Source of the DNA: Sphingomonas sp. Y57
GTDB taxonomy: Bacteria; Pseudomonadota; Alphaproteobacteria; Sphingomonadales; Sphingomonadaceae
Direction: 5' to 3'
DNA length: 64,000 bases
Assembly: GCF_001015195.1 (NCBI RefSeq)
Contig: NZ_LDES01000029.1
Coordinates: 33,616 to 97,615, forward strand
Part shown: positions 51,584 to 61,683 of the stretch, piece by piece
Layout of the letters: each line of letters begins with the position of its first letter
How positions within the stretch are numbered: the first letter of the stretch is position 1
Position numbers and translations under genes: made by a program
The notes under the pieces: generated by a model
The model's database searches: none
Told to the model about the DNA's origin: nothing
What the model saw: only the letters and a program-made list of their open reading frames with translations

Positions 51584-52033
51584 ATGGCCGACGCAGACGA
51601 CAATCCGTATGAAGCTGCAAGAGCGTTCGCACTGGATTTTGCGAGCGCCGAATATGCGCTGAAGCGTTCCAAATATCTTCGGCGGGACAAGGATGTCGCC
51701 GAAGCCGACTGGGACTTGTTCGCACGTGACCTTGGAGCGGATTTCTTCGCCTATGTCGTGGATAAAGGCATCGCAAAAACTCTCATTGGCGACCCTCCCC
51801 GGCGATTGCTGGCGGACATGACCTGGTCGCCCGACAAAACCTCCCCGCTGACCAATGTGCATCAGCTGATCGTTCAGGGTGTCTGCCGGGTGCGAAACAG
51901 CTTTATCCATGGTGAGAAGTTCACGGGCGGACCGGAAGGGCAATGGGCACGCGATCGCACGCTCATCGTGGAAGCCCACGCTGTTCTGAACGAAGCCGTC
52001 GCCTACGTGAATCCAGCCGACTATCGGCAGTGA
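51584..52033 (+). CDS. HEPN-like protein with R-x4-H motif
   Basis: A helical protein of about 149 aa: YEAARAFALDFASAEYALKR, then the late VRNSFIHGEKF, which carries the R-x4-H motif of HEPN ribonucleases, and RTLIVEAHAVLNEAVAYV. HEPN proteins are often RNase toxins or abortive-infection effectors, but small single-domain versions may be inert or need a partner. It lies 27 bp after the degenerate SRAP gene, probably co-transcribed from the shared LexA-box promoter. No antitoxin is visible. A GTG three codons upstream (51575) is also possible. Confidence 0.7.
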   Translation: MADADDNPYEAARAFALDFASAEYALKRSKYLRRDKDVAEADWDLFARDLGADFFAYVVDKGIAKTLIGDPPRRLLADMTWSPDKTSPLTNVHQLIVQGVCRVRNSFIHGEKFTGGPEGQWARDRTLIVEAHAVLNEAVAYVNPADYRQ

Positions 52034-52079
52034 CAAGAACCGGACGGAGTGCGACGCAAGACGCCGCACCCCTCATGGC

Positions 52080-53420
52080 CTAAGCAGCGCGCAAGCGCGT
52101 CGGAAAACGAAAATCAGAGCCGACGGGTGCCGGCAACCGCCGCCGGCTTCGGGCGCCCATCACTTTCGACGGCCGTTCGACCAGGACCACGGGGTCAGGC
52201 AATCCCTCGCTCAGCATGTCGGCCCAAATCGTGGCGAGTTCCCGACGCCGCGGCATATACGCCGCGCGGTTATATCTTGGTTCGACTTCTCCCGGCGGCA
52301 CGTGCGCCAGCATCAAGTCAATGACCTTGCGGTCGTGCTCCTTACCCTCGCGCTCGGCCCATTCGTTCATGATCGTCGAGAAGGCAGCGCGAAAGCCGTG
52401 CGGCACATGATGGCCGTGATAGCCCGCCCGATTGAGCAGATAGCCGATCGCATTCTCGCTCATCGGCCGATGGGAGTGACGGTTGTTGGGGAACAGCAGG
52501 CGCCCCTCACCGGTCAGCGGATGGAGCGCGCGCAATACCGCGATCGCCTGCGGCGTCAGCGGCACGAGATGGTCGCCTCCCATTTCCTCCTTGCGGTCAA
52601 GGTCGCCCTTCATGCGGGCCGTCGGGATGCGCCACAGAGGCGCCTTGCCGTTCAGATCTTCGAATTCCCACCACTCGGCGCCGCGCAGTTCGCTGGGACG
52701 GACAGCGGTGAGGGCGAGAAGCCGCATGGCAAGGCGCGTTACTGGCCGGGCATAGTCTTCCTCGGCTGCCAAGATCATTTTCCGAAGCGGAACAAGATCA
52801 GTGATGGCAGGCTGGCGCCCCTTGCGGAGCGGCTTCAGAACCGCGCCAAGTTTCTCCGCTGGATCCTTGTCTGCAATGCCCTGCGCGATCGCGTAAACGA
52901 AGACGGCGGAGATGCGCTGTCGAACTCGCTTGGCCGTCTCGATCGCCCCGCGCGCCTCGATCTCGCGCAGGACCGCCAGCACCAGGGGCGGCGTTAACTG
53001 GGAGATCGGAATGTCGCCGATCTCGGCAAAAACATCGCGCTCGAGACTGCGGATCACATCATTCTGATGGACGATGGCCCATTTGGCGCGGTTCACTTCA
53101 TACCATTCGCGCGCCACCAATTCGAAGGTCTGGCGGCTAGCTTCCAACGCCTCTTCTCGCTTCAGCTTCTTCGCGACAGCCGGATCACGCATTTCGGCGA
53201 GAAGTGCGCTTGCCTCCTCACGCCGCGCGCGGGCGTCGGCGAGGGAGACCTTCGGCCAAGCGCCGAAAGTCATCCCCTTTTGCCTACCGTCGAATTTGTA
53301 GCTCCATCGCCACAACTTTCCGCCGCTGGGGGTCACCAGCAGAAAGAGGCGGTTGGCGTCGGTCAGTTTGTACGGCTTTTCCTGTGCTTTGGCGGCCCTG
53401 ATCTGGACGTCGGTCAGCAT
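52080..53420 (-). CDS. P4-type tyrosine integrase of the element
   Basis: A 446-aa site-specific recombinase. The ATG at 53420 gives MLTDVQIRAAKAQEKPYKLT, the DUF4102 arm-binding domain of P4-family integrases. The catalytic residues are visible: Arg241 in TAVRPSELRGAEW, His341 and Arg344 in HVPHGFRAAF, His373 in MLAHV, and Tyr383 or Tyr388 in EPRYNRAAY. It lies 182 bp from the 3' end of tRNA-Ser, the usual geometry for an integrase inserted at a tRNA gene. It should catalyse excision and integration of the whole conjugative region to its left. Confidence 0.94.
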   Translation of the reverse strand: MLTDVQIRAAKAQEKPYKLTDANRLFLLVTPSGGKLWRWSYKFDGRQKGMTFGAWPKVSLADARARREEASALLAEMRDPAVAKKLKREEALEASRQTFELVAREWYEVNRAKWAIVHQNDVIRSLERDVFAEIGDIPISQLTPPLVLAVLREIEARGAIETAKRVRQRISAVFVYAIAQGIADKDPAEKLGAVLKPLRKGRQPAITDLVPLRKMILAAEEDYARPVTRLAMRLLALTAVRPSELRGAEWWEFEDLNGKAPLWRIPTARMKGDLDRKEEMGGDHLVPLTPQAIAVLRALHPLTGEGRLLFPNNRHSHRPMSENAIGYLLNRAGYHGHHVPHGFRAAFSTIMNEWAEREGKEHDRKVIDLMLAHVPPGEVEPRYNRAAYMPRRRELATIWADMLSEGLPDPVVLVERPSKVMGARSRRRLPAPVGSDFRFPTRLRAA

Positions 53421-53602
53421 ATTACTTTCTCCAAAAGTACCACGTTTTTTGACCTCGCGTACCACGCAAAGTACCAACCGAATCACCGGATGGGCACGAA
53501 CGGGCGCGAACGGCCGAAGCCGAAAAGGTCAGCTAAGCGTCGGTAATCAGGGAGAAAATGTCGATCCTATCGGACCTCTGCGAACCCTTGCGAAGGGCCC
53601 GG

Positions 53603-53640
53603 TGGCGGAGCGGGAGGGATTCGAACCCTCGATACGGTTT
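53603..53640. other. Predicted attachment site (3' end of tRNA-Ser)
   Basis: P4-type integrases recombine at the 3' part of tRNA genes and leave a direct repeat of it at the far end of the element. The 3' half of this tRNA, with T-arm and acceptor, is the expected core. No second copy occurs in the window, so the other attachment site should lie left of position 1. Confidence 0.55.
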
Positions 53641-53693
53641 TGCCGTATACTCACTTTCCAGGCGAGCGCCTTCGACCACTCGGCCACCGCTCC
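53603..53693 (-). tRNA. tRNA-Ser(GGA)
   Basis: Reading the minus strand, the acceptor GGAGCGG (ending 53693) pairs with CCGCTCC, followed by G and CCA at 53603. The D-arm TGGCCGAGTGG, anticodon loop CTGGAAA (anticodon GGA), long variable arm and GGTTCGAATCC T-loop are all present. The class II structure and GGA anticodon identify tRNA-Ser. Its 3' end faces the integrase, making it the likely insertion site. Confidence 0.96.
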
Positions 53694-53768
53694 GCATACG
53701 CTGGAAGGCCGGTTCCCTAGCGGGTGACGGCGGGTTTCGCAAGGCGCCGGAGCATGTATCATGCGTGC

Positions 53769-54674
53769 ATGGAATCTCCCCTTCGCTCCGCCCTGCGGCC
53801 GCTCGCCGCCCTGTCGCTTATCGGGGCGCCGCTCGGTGCGTCGACTCCGCCGGCCAAGCCGATCTCGTCGGCCGATATCGTCGCGGCGGCGCCCGCTGAG
53901 GCCTGGATCGCGGTTCCGCCGGAGGATCTGCTCGTCCTCGATCTGGACGGCGGCGCGCGGGTCGTCGTCGCGCTCGCGCCTGGCTTCGCGCCGGTCCATG
54001 TGGCCAACATCCGGCGGCTTGCGCGGAGCGGCTGGTTCGCCGGCATCACCGTCAACCGCGTCCAGGACAATTATGTTGTCCAATGGGGTGACGCGACCGA
54101 GAAGAAGCCGCTGCCCGATGGCATCGTCGGCAGTCCGCCTGCCGAATATGCGCGCATGGCGAAGGGGCTCGGCTTCCGGCCGATGGCCTATCGCGACGCC
54201 TATGCCGCGAAGGTCGGCCATGCCGGCGGCTGGCCGGTGGCGAGCGACGGACAGCTCGCCTGGCTGCCGCATTGTTACGGCATGGTCGGGGTGGGGCGGA
54301 ACCTCGCTCCCGACACCGGCACCGGTGCGGAACTCTATGCGGTGATCGGCCACGGCCCGCGCCATCTCGACCGCAACATCGCGCTGGTCGGGCGGGTGCT
54401 GTCCGGGATCGAAGCGTTGAGCGCGCTGCCGCGCGGCAGCGAGGCGCTCGGCTTCTACAAGGAGGGAACGCCGCGCCCCGCGATCGTCGCGGCGCGCCTC
54501 GCGTCGGACATGCCCGCGGCCGAGCGGCCGGCCTTCGAACTGATGCGCAGCGATTCGCAGAGTTTCGCCGATTGGCTTGCCGCGCGGGCCAACCGCAGGG
54601 ACGACTTCTTCATCCGGCCTGCCGGGGCAATCGACATCTGCAATGCGCTGCCGCCGGCGCGCGCGAGGCGGTAG
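53769..54674 (+). CDS. Periplasmic peptidyl-prolyl cis-trans isomerase (cyclophilin type)
   Basis: A 301-aa cyclophilin-like protein (from the ATG at 53769; one at 53754 is also possible). A signal-peptide-like N-terminus (LRPLAALSLIGAPLGAS) is followed by the barrel: LLVLDLDGGARVVVALAPGF, VHVANIRRLARSGWFAGITV, NRVQDNYVVQWGD and HCYGMVGVGRNLAPDTGTGA. It should help folding of exported proteins. It is the first chromosomal gene outside the element and converges on groEL across a strong terminator. Confidence 0.85.
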   Translation: MESPLRSALRPLAALSLIGAPLGASTPPAKPISSADIVAAAPAEAWIAVPPEDLLVLDLDGGARVVVALAPGFAPVHVANIRRLARSGWFAGITVNRVQDNYVVQWGDATEKKPLPDGIVGSPPAEYARMAKGLGFRPMAYRDAYAAKVGHAGGWPVASDGQLAWLPHCYGMVGVGRNLAPDTGTGAELYAVIGHGPRHLDRNIALVGRVLSGIEALSALPRGSEALGFYKEGTPRPAIVAARLASDMPAAERPAFELMRSDSQSFADWLAARANRRDDFFIRPAGAIDICNALPPARARR

Positions 54675-54710
54675 GCCGGCCGCGGTCGCTCCTGTTCTGT
54701 TGGAAAAGGA

Positions 54711-54740
54711 AAGGGCCCGGGGATCGCTCCCCGGGCCCTT
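54711..54740. terminator. Bidirectional terminator between cyclophilin and groEL
   Basis: A perfect 13-bp stem, AAGGGCCCGGGGA and TCCCCGGGCCCTT, with a TCGC loop. The A/T flanks give T-rich ends on both strands. It lies between the convergent cyclophilin and groEL genes. Confidence 0.88.
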
Positions 54741-54833
54741 CCCATTTCCGATGACCGGATGGTCGGCCGGACTTCGCTGGCGGTTCCCGTCGACCACAGC
54801 GGACAAGGTCCGCCTGCTGCGACGGCTCCGCGC

Positions 54834-56501
<1,668 letters not shown>

Positions 56502-56573
56502 CTAGAATGATGTGCTTGTCGAATGGGATGACCCGGGTCCGTCGGCACGGCCGACGATCCGGCTCCGTCGGTA

Positions 56574-56861
56574 TCAGCCGACGATGCCGAGGATGTCGGA
56601 TTCCTTCATGATCAGCAGGTCTTCGCCGTTGATCTTGACCTCGGTGCCCGACCATTTGCCGAACAGGATCTTGTCGCCGGCCTTGACGTCGAGCGGCGTG
56701 ACCTTGCCGTCCTCGGCCTTGGCGCCGCCACCGACGGCGACGACTTCACCCTCTTGCGGCTTTTCCTTGGCGCTGTCGGGGATGATGATCCCACCGGCGG
56801 TCTTCTCCTCGGCCTCGACGCGGCGGACGAGCACGCGATCGTGCAGCGGACGGAAACTCAT
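56574..56861 (-). CDS. groES: Co-chaperonin GroES (10 kDa)
   Basis: A 95-aa lid protein of the GroEL chamber. I took the ATG at 56861 ([20 protein letters not shown]) because it gives the standard length and is behind AGGAAAGG; a start three codons upstream is unlikely. The mobile loop [20 protein letters not shown] is intact. It is the first gene of the operon, 73 bp from the CIRCE element. Confidence 0.97.
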   Translation of the reverse strand: MSFRPLHDRVLVRRVEAEEKTAGGIIIPDSAKEKPQEGEVVAVGGGAKAEDGKVTPLDVKAGDKILFGKWSGTEVKINGEDLLIMKESDILGIVG

Positions 56862-56933
56862 GCGCTTCACCCTTTCCTAGCAATCTTTCGGCAGTGCCGG
56901 CCCGGCCCGCCGAATCCCTCAGGTTGGAAACTT

Positions 56934-56960
56934 TTAGCACTCACTGGAGGCGAGTGCCAG
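56934..56960. promoter_or_regulatory. CIRCE element (HrcA operator)
   Basis: TTAGCACTC-N9-GAGTGCCAG matches the CIRCE consensus (TTAGCACTC-N9-GAGTGCTAA) with two changes at one end. It lies 73 bp upstream of groES. HrcA binding here represses the operon until heat shock. Confidence 0.92.
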
Positions 56961-57096
56961 CAGACATATGTGAAGTACCCCAGGGGCTGTCAACCCGGCC
57001 CCCGCGGCATTTTTTCACCGATCGGCGAACGCGCCTCTTCCCGGCGGTGCGGCGGTCGCGATATGGGGGGGGCGTCCCTATGGTTCAAGCTGGGTG

Positions 57097-58749
57097 ATGC
57101 GTAGACTTATCCCGTTCAAATACCCGGCGATCGCATTCGGCCTGGGGCTGGTCTCGGCGCTCGGGTTCGCGCCGCTCAACTGGTGGTTCGTCACTCTGCT
57201 GTGCATGGCGGGGCTGATGGGGCTGTTGCTCGACGCGCCGCGTGCGCGCGACGCGGCGTGGCGGAGCTGGTGCTTCGGCGTCGGCCACTTCACCTTCGGC
57301 AACAACTGGATCGCGACCGCTTTCACCTTTCAGGACGCGATGCCGCACTGGCTGGGCGGCATCGCCGTGTTCCTGCTCGCGCTCTACCTCGCGGTCTTCC
57401 CGATGCTCGCTGGTGTCGGTGCCTGGGCGCTCAACCGGTTGCCGCGACTGGTGGCTGTGCGACGCATCCGGATCGAGCGCGATCAGCGCCTCAGCAAGCT
57501 GAAGGGGCTTATTCCCGCCGGGATGGAGCCCCAGGCGCCGCTTCCGCCGGTCGCTCCGGCCAATCCGTTCGCCTTCGTTCCACTGTTCGCCGGCTGCTGG
57601 ATCGCAGCGGAATATCTGCGCAGCGTCGCCTTCACCGGTTTCGCCTGGAACCCGCTTGGTGCCGTCATGGTGGCGCCGGGCAGCGCGGAACCGGCCTGGA
57701 TCGGCCTCGCCCGCATCGTCGGGACCTATGGCCTGTCCGGCTGGATCGTGTTGCTCTCGGGCATCTGGCTGCTCGCCTTTCTGCCCGGCACCAAGCGCCA
57801 GCGATGGCAGCGGGTTGGCTGGGCGCTGCTCGTCGCGATGCTTGCGCAGATCCTGTCGGCCTGGCTGTTGCGACCGCTGCCGCCACGAGCCGGGCCGCGC
57901 ATCGTGGTCGTCCAGCCCAATATCAACCAGAATGAGAAATGGGATCCGAAGCTGCAGCTGGCCAATTTCCGGCGGCTCAGCGAACTGAGCGGCAAGCCCG
58001 GCCCGCAGCCGCGGCTGATTCTGTGGCCCGAAGCGGCGACCGCCGATTTCCTCGAACTCGATCCCCCGGCGCGGGCGCGGATCGCCGGCCTGCTCGGCCC
58101 GCAGGATAAGGTGCTGCTCGGCGGCGACGCGCTGATCTTCGACAAGGCGGGTGAACTGGCCGGCGCGCACAACAGCCTGTTCGCGCTCGATGCGCGGGGC
58201 GACATCCTGGGGCGCTACGACAAGGCGCACCTCGTCCCCTATGGCGAATATCTTCCCGCACGGACGATCCTGTCGGCCATCGGCCTGTCGCGACTGGTGC
58301 CTGGCGACGTCGATTTCTGGTCTGGTCCCGGGCCGGCGACGATGGCGGTGCCGGGCTTCGGCAAGGCCGGCATCCAGATCTGCTACGAGATCATCTTCTC
58401 GGGCCAGGTCGTCGATGCGCGCAATCGCCCCGATTTCCTGTTCAATCCGTCGAACGATGCCTGGTTCGGCCGCTGGGGCCCGCCCCAGCACCTCGCCCAG
58501 GCGCGGCTGCGCGCGGTGGAGGAAGGCATTCCCGTGATCCGCTCGACGCCAACCGGTATTTCGGCGGTGGTCGATGCCGACGGACGGCTGCTCCACAGCC
58601 TTGCCTGGCGCACGGCCGGTGCGATCGATGCGACGCTGCCGGCGCCGCGCCCGGCGACGCCCTTCGCGCGCTTCGGCAACCTGCTGCCGCTGCTGTTCGC
58701 GGCGTTGCTGATCGCGGGCGGAATTGCCATCGCGTTCAAGCGCCGCTAA
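57097..58749 (+). CDS. lnt: Apolipoprotein N-acyltransferase
   Basis: A 550-aa inner-membrane enzyme that adds the third acyl chain to lipoproteins. Several N-terminal membrane helices (starting FGLGLVSALGFAPLNWWFVT) precede the periplasmic nitrilase-like domain. Its triad is Glu in LILWPEAATADF, Lys in RYDKAHLVPYGEYLP and Cys in GIQICYEIIFSG. A last helix (LLPLLFAALLIAGGIAIAF) closes the protein. The N-terminus begins GTG-ATG; ATG at 57097 is preferred. Confidence 0.95.
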   Translation: MRRLIPFKYPAIAFGLGLVSALGFAPLNWWFVTLLCMAGLMGLLLDAPRARDAAWRSWCFGVGHFTFGNNWIATAFTFQDAMPHWLGGIAVFLLALYLAVFPMLAGVGAWALNRLPRLVAVRRIRIERDQRLSKLKGLIPAGMEPQAPLPPVAPANPFAFVPLFAGCWIAAEYLRSVAFTGFAWNPLGAVMVAPGSAEPAWIGLARIVGTYGLSGWIVLLSGIWLLAFLPGTKRQRWQRVGWALLVAMLAQILSAWLLRPLPPRAGPRIVVVQPNINQNEKWDPKLQLANFRRLSELSGKPGPQPRLILWPEAATADFLELDPPARARIAGLLGPQDKVLLGGDALIFDKAGELAGAHNSLFALDARGDILGRYDKAHLVPYGEYLPARTILSAIGLSRLVPGDVDFWSGPGPATMAVPGFGKAGIQICYEIIFSGQVVDARNRPDFLFNPSNDAWFGRWGPPQHLAQARLRAVEEGIPVIRSTPTGISAVVDADGRLLHSLAWRTAGAIDATLPAPRPATPFARFGNLLPLLFAALLIAGGIAIAFKRR

Positions 58750-58753
58750 GGGA

Positions 58754-58775
58754 CATATAACGAAGTCTTTATATC
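58754..58775. promoter_or_regulatory. Possible SAM/SAH-responsive operator upstream of metK
   Basis: CATATAACGAAGTCTTTATA-TC is an imperfect palindrome resembling the CATATAA...TTATATG motif that I recall for SamR/SahR-type regulators of methionine genes in alphaproteobacteria. It lies 59 bp upstream of the metK start and is AT-rich in a GC-rich context. Outer GGACATA/TATGTCC arms also allow an RNA hairpin. Confidence 0.5.
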
Positions 58776-58833
58776 CTTATGTCCGTTTGTTGGCTAACAG
58801 GCGGCCGTCATTCAAGAAGGCTCATCGATACCC

Positions 58834-60042
58834 ATGCGCAGCAATTATCTCTTCACGTCGGAAAGCGTGTCCGAAGGCCATCCGGACAAGGTTGCGGACC
58901 AGATCTCCGACGCGATCGTCGACCTGTTCCTGTCGAAGGATCCGGAGGCGCGGATCGCGTGCGAGACGCTGACGACCACCCAACTCGTCGTGCTGGCGGG
59001 CGAGATTCGTTGCAAGGGCGTGTATGAGGATGGCGCCTGGGCGCCGGGTGCGCAGGAGGAGATCGAACGGACGGTGCGCGAGACCGTCAAGGCGATCGGC
59101 TATGAGCAGGACGGCTTCCACTGGCAGACCTTCCGCTTCGAGAACAATCTGCACGGCCAGTCGGCGCACATCGCGCAGGGCGTGGACGCCAGCGGGAACA
59201 AGGACGAAGGCGCCGGCGACCAGGGCATCATGTTCGGTTTCGCCTGCGACGAGACGCCCGACCTGATGCCGGCGACGCTCTATTACAGCCACAAGATCCT
59301 CGAGCGCATGGCCGCCGACCGGCATTCCGGCGCCGCTGCCTTCCTCGAGCCGGACACCAAGAGCCAGGTGACTCTACGCTTCGAGGACGGCAAGCCCGTC
59401 GCTGCGACCGCGATCGTCGTCTCGACCCAGCACGGCAAGGGCTATGACGAGGGCACGAAGGAGGCCGAGCTCAAGGCCTATGTGAAGAAGGTGGTGGCCG
59501 ACGTGCTGCCGGCCGAGCTGCTCTCCGACCAGACCGTCTATCATATCAACCCGACCGGCAGCTTCGAGATCGGCGGCCCCGATGGCGACGCCGGGCTGAC
59601 GGGGCGCAAGATCATCGTCGACACCTACGGCGGCGCTGCGCCGCACGGCGGCGGCGCTTTCTCGGGCAAGGACCCGACCAAGGTCGACCGCTCGGCCGCC
59701 TATGTCACCCGCTACCTGGCGAAGAACATCGTCGCCGCCGGCCTCGCCCGCCGCTGCACGATCCAGCTCGCCTACGCGATCGGCGTGTCGGAGCCGCTGT
59801 CGCTTTATGTCGACACCCACGGCACCGGCACCGTCGCCGACGACCGGATCGAGGCGGCTATCCAGGGCATCAAGGAACTGGGCGGCCTCACCCCGCGCGG
59901 CATCCGGACGCACCTTGGCCTCAACAAGCCGATCTACCGCAGGACGGCGGCCTATGGGCATTTCGGTCGCAAGGCCGAGGGCGACTATTTCCCCTGGGAG
60001 CGTACCGACCTCGTCGACAAGCTCAAGGCGGCGCTGGCCTGA
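58834..60042 (+). CDS. metK: S-adenosylmethionine synthetase
   Basis: A 402-aa enzyme making SAM from methionine and ATP. Typical motifs: [54 protein letters not shown] (P-loop-like) and the C-terminal [20 protein letters not shown]. All key residues are present. The start ATG follows a short leader that holds the possible SamR-like operator. SAM also feeds the downstream methyltransferases, but a hairpin separates the genes. Confidence 0.97.
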   Translation: MRSNYLFTSESVSEGHPDKVADQISDAIVDLFLSKDPEARIACETLTTTQLVVLAGEIRCKGVYEDGAWAPGAQEEIERTVRETVKAIGYEQDGFHWQTFRFENNLHGQSAHIAQGVDASGNKDEGAGDQGIMFGFACDETPDLMPATLYYSHKILERMAADRHSGAAAFLEPDTKSQVTLRFEDGKPVAATAIVVSTQHGKGYDEGTKEAELKAYVKKVVADVLPAELLSDQTVYHINPTGSFEIGGPDGDAGLTGRKIIVDTYGGAAPHGGGAFSGKDPTKVDRSAAYVTRYLAKNIVAAGLARRCTIQLAYAIGVSEPLSLYVDTHGTGTVADDRIEAAIQGIKELGGLTPRGIRTHLGLNKPIYRRTAAYGHFGRKAEGDYFPWERTDLVDKLKAALA

Positions 60043-60056
60043 GGCCCGGACGTGCC

Positions 60057-60092
60057 CGCGCGGACCGGCCCATCGGGGGAGCGGTCCGTGCG
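60057..60092 (+). terminator. Hairpin after metK
   Basis: CGCGCGGACCG-N14-CGGTCCGTGCG forms an 11-bp stem with one mismatch, 14 bp after the metK stop. It has no T-run, so termination may be weak or factor-dependent. Confidence 0.5.
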
Positions 60093-60191
60093 GGGTAGCC
60101 GGGACGCTTTTCGCGATTTCGGAGCGGTCGGGTGCTTCCACCCGGCCCCAAATGGTCCTAGGGACACCGCGTGACGTCGAGCGGAGCGACC

Positions 60192-60761
60192 ATGTCTGAT
60201 CTCGCGGCCTTCCTGCGCGCCTGGGCGAAGGATCCGCTCGGCATCGCAGCGGTGGCACCGTCGGGACCGTCGCTTGCCCGACTGATCACTGCCGAGATCA
60301 CTCCCGCCATGGCGCCTGTGATCGAGCTGGGCCCCGGCACCGGCGTTTTCACCAAGGCGTTGATCGAGCGCGGCCTCCGACAGTCCGACCTGGTCCTGGT
60401 GGAGAACGAAGCCGATTTCGCCCGCCTGCTCGAGACTCGTTTCCCCCAGGCCCGCATTCTGCGCGGCGATGCGGCGCGGGTGCGCCGGCATCGCGCGCTG
60501 TTCGACGGCGATCTCGCCGGGGCGACGATCTCGGGCTTGCCCATCCTCAGCATGAACGCCGGGCAGCAGATGAAGATCATGGCCGGCTGCTTCGGGCTGA
60601 TGCGTCCGGGCGGCCGCTTCTATCAATTCAGCTACAGCCCGGTCTGCCCGGTCCGTCGCCCGGTGCTCGAGCGGCTCGGCCTCAAGGCGCGCCGGCTGTC
60701 GAGCACGCTCCGCAACCTGCCGCCCGCCGCTGTCTACGAGATCAGCCGCATCGACGAGTGA
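60192..60761 (+). CDS. Class I SAM-dependent methyltransferase (phospholipid N-methyltransferase-like)
   Basis: A 189-aa methyltransferase, MSDLAAFLRAWAKDPLGIAA, SGPSLARLITAEITPAMAPV, then the SAM-binding VIELGPGTGVFTKALIERG and GATISGLPILSMNAGQQMKI. The pattern resembles PmtA-type phosphatidylethanolamine N-methyltransferases and related rRNA dimethylase-like proteins. It lies 10 bp upstream of trmB. I call the family with confidence but the substrate only tentatively. Confidence 0.82.
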   Translation: MSDLAAFLRAWAKDPLGIAAVAPSGPSLARLITAEITPAMAPVIELGPGTGVFTKALIERGLRQSDLVLVENEADFARLLETRFPQARILRGDAARVRRHRALFDGDLAGATISGLPILSMNAGQQMKIMAGCFGLMRPGGRFYQFSYSPVCPVRRPVLERLGLKARRLSSTLRNLPPAAVYEISRIDE

Positions 60762-60771
60762 TGGCTTTCCG

Positions 60772-61464
60772 ATGAACGACCCTTTGACGATCCGCCGCCT
60801 CTATGGCCGGCGCCAGGGCCACAAGCTGCGCCAGGGCCAGGCCGAACTGGTCGAGCGGCTGCTGCCCGAAATCTCCGTACCCGAGACGGGCGAGCTGACC
60901 GCGTCGACTCTGTTCGGAGATGCCGAAGGGCAGGGCCGCCCGCTCGAGCTCGAGATCGGTTTCGGCAAGGGTGAGCATATGGCGTGGCAGGCGAGCCAGC
61001 GGCCGGACCACGGCTTCATCGGCTGCGAGCCCTTCCTCGACGGCGTGGTCGGCGCGCTGATGAAGGTCGACGAGCTCGGCCTCGCCAATGTCCGCATCCA
61101 CATGGGCGACGCGATCGAGGTGCTCGAACGGCTGCCCGACGCATCGCTCGACCGCGCCTGGCTGCTCCACCCCGATCCGTGGCCCAAGGCGCGCCACGCC
61201 AAACGCCGCTTCATGAACGCCGGCCCGATCGGCCTGATCGCGCGCAAGATGAAGCCGGGCGGGGAGTTCCGTTTCGGCACGGATCATCCGGTCTATGTCC
61301 GCTGGGCGATGATGGTGATGGGCCAGTCGCCCGACTTCGAATGGCTGGGCGAACACCCATCCGATTTCCTCGTCCGCCCCGACGACTGGCCCGAAACCCG
61401 CTACGAGGCCAAGGCCCGCGCCAAGGGGCACGAGGTCTGGTATTTTCGTTACAGGCGGCGATAG
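60772..61464 (+). CDS. trmB: tRNA (guanine-N7-)-methyltransferase TrmB
   Basis: A 230-aa enzyme methylating G46 of tRNAs. Characteristic motifs: RRLYGRRQGHKLRQGQAELV, LELEIGFGKGEHMAWQASQR (SAM site), FIGCEPFLDGVVGALMKVDE, HPDPWPKARHAKRRFMN and the C-terminal TRYEAKARAKGHEVWYFRYR. All are intact. It is the last clear core gene before the integrase remnant. Confidence 0.95.
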   Translation: MNDPLTIRRLYGRRQGHKLRQGQAELVERLLPEISVPETGELTASTLFGDAEGQGRPLELEIGFGKGEHMAWQASQRPDHGFIGCEPFLDGVVGALMKVDELGLANVRIHMGDAIEVLERLPDASLDRAWLLHPDPWPKARHAKRRFMNAGPIGLIARKMKPGGEFRFGTDHPVYVRWAMMVMGQSPDFEWLGEHPSDFLVRPDDWPETRYEAKARAKGHEVWYFRYRRR

Positions 61465-61550
61465 GACGGGCGACCGAGTTCGAAAAGCGCTATATTTCTG
61501 GATTTCTGCTCTAGTTGCCTACCTTGCGATCACCCTCATTCCCACGTAAT

Positions 61551-61570
61551 GTGCTTACTAGGTGCTTACT
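61551..61570 (+). repeat. Tandem 9-bp repeats in front of the integrase remnant
   Basis: GTGCTTACT occurs twice with an 11-bp period, directly before the ribosome-binding site GGAGGGG of the integrase remnant. Such repeats near an integrase gene may be arm-type integrase-binding sites. They support an attachment-site region of a former element. Confidence 0.5.
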
Positions 61571-61581
61571 GGAGGGGCATA

Positions 61582-61683
61582 GTGGAAGCACGGAAGATCA
61601 CCCAAACCGTTGTCGAGAATCTCTCCTCATCTGGACGGGACGAGTTCCTGTGGGACACCAAGCTGAGTGGCTTTGCCGCTTTC
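61582..61683 (+). pseudogene. 5' remnant of a second tyrosine integrase
   Basis: From a GTG at 61582 behind GGAGGGG, about 34 codons read VEARKITQTVVENLSSSGRD and EFLWDTKLSGFAAF, the arm-binding N-terminus of P4/DUF4102-type integrases (compare KITKTVVD and WDxxLxGFGxRV). The match stops abruptly near 61680 and the frame continues into unrelated sequence. The rest of the gene has been deleted. This marks an old mobile-element insertion after trmB, distinct from the tRNA-Ser element. Confidence 0.75.

Noticed and set aside
58750..58833. SAM riboswitch upstream of metK
   Set aside because: The 84-nt leader is short and I could not match SAM-II, SAM/SAH or SAM-V core sequences. A protein operator explains the palindrome better.
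61465..61581. A tRNA gene as the insertion site of the integrase remnant
   Set aside because: The sequence after trmB has GACCGAGTTCGAAAAGCGC, which resembles a T-loop, but no acceptor stem or cloverleaf can be formed.
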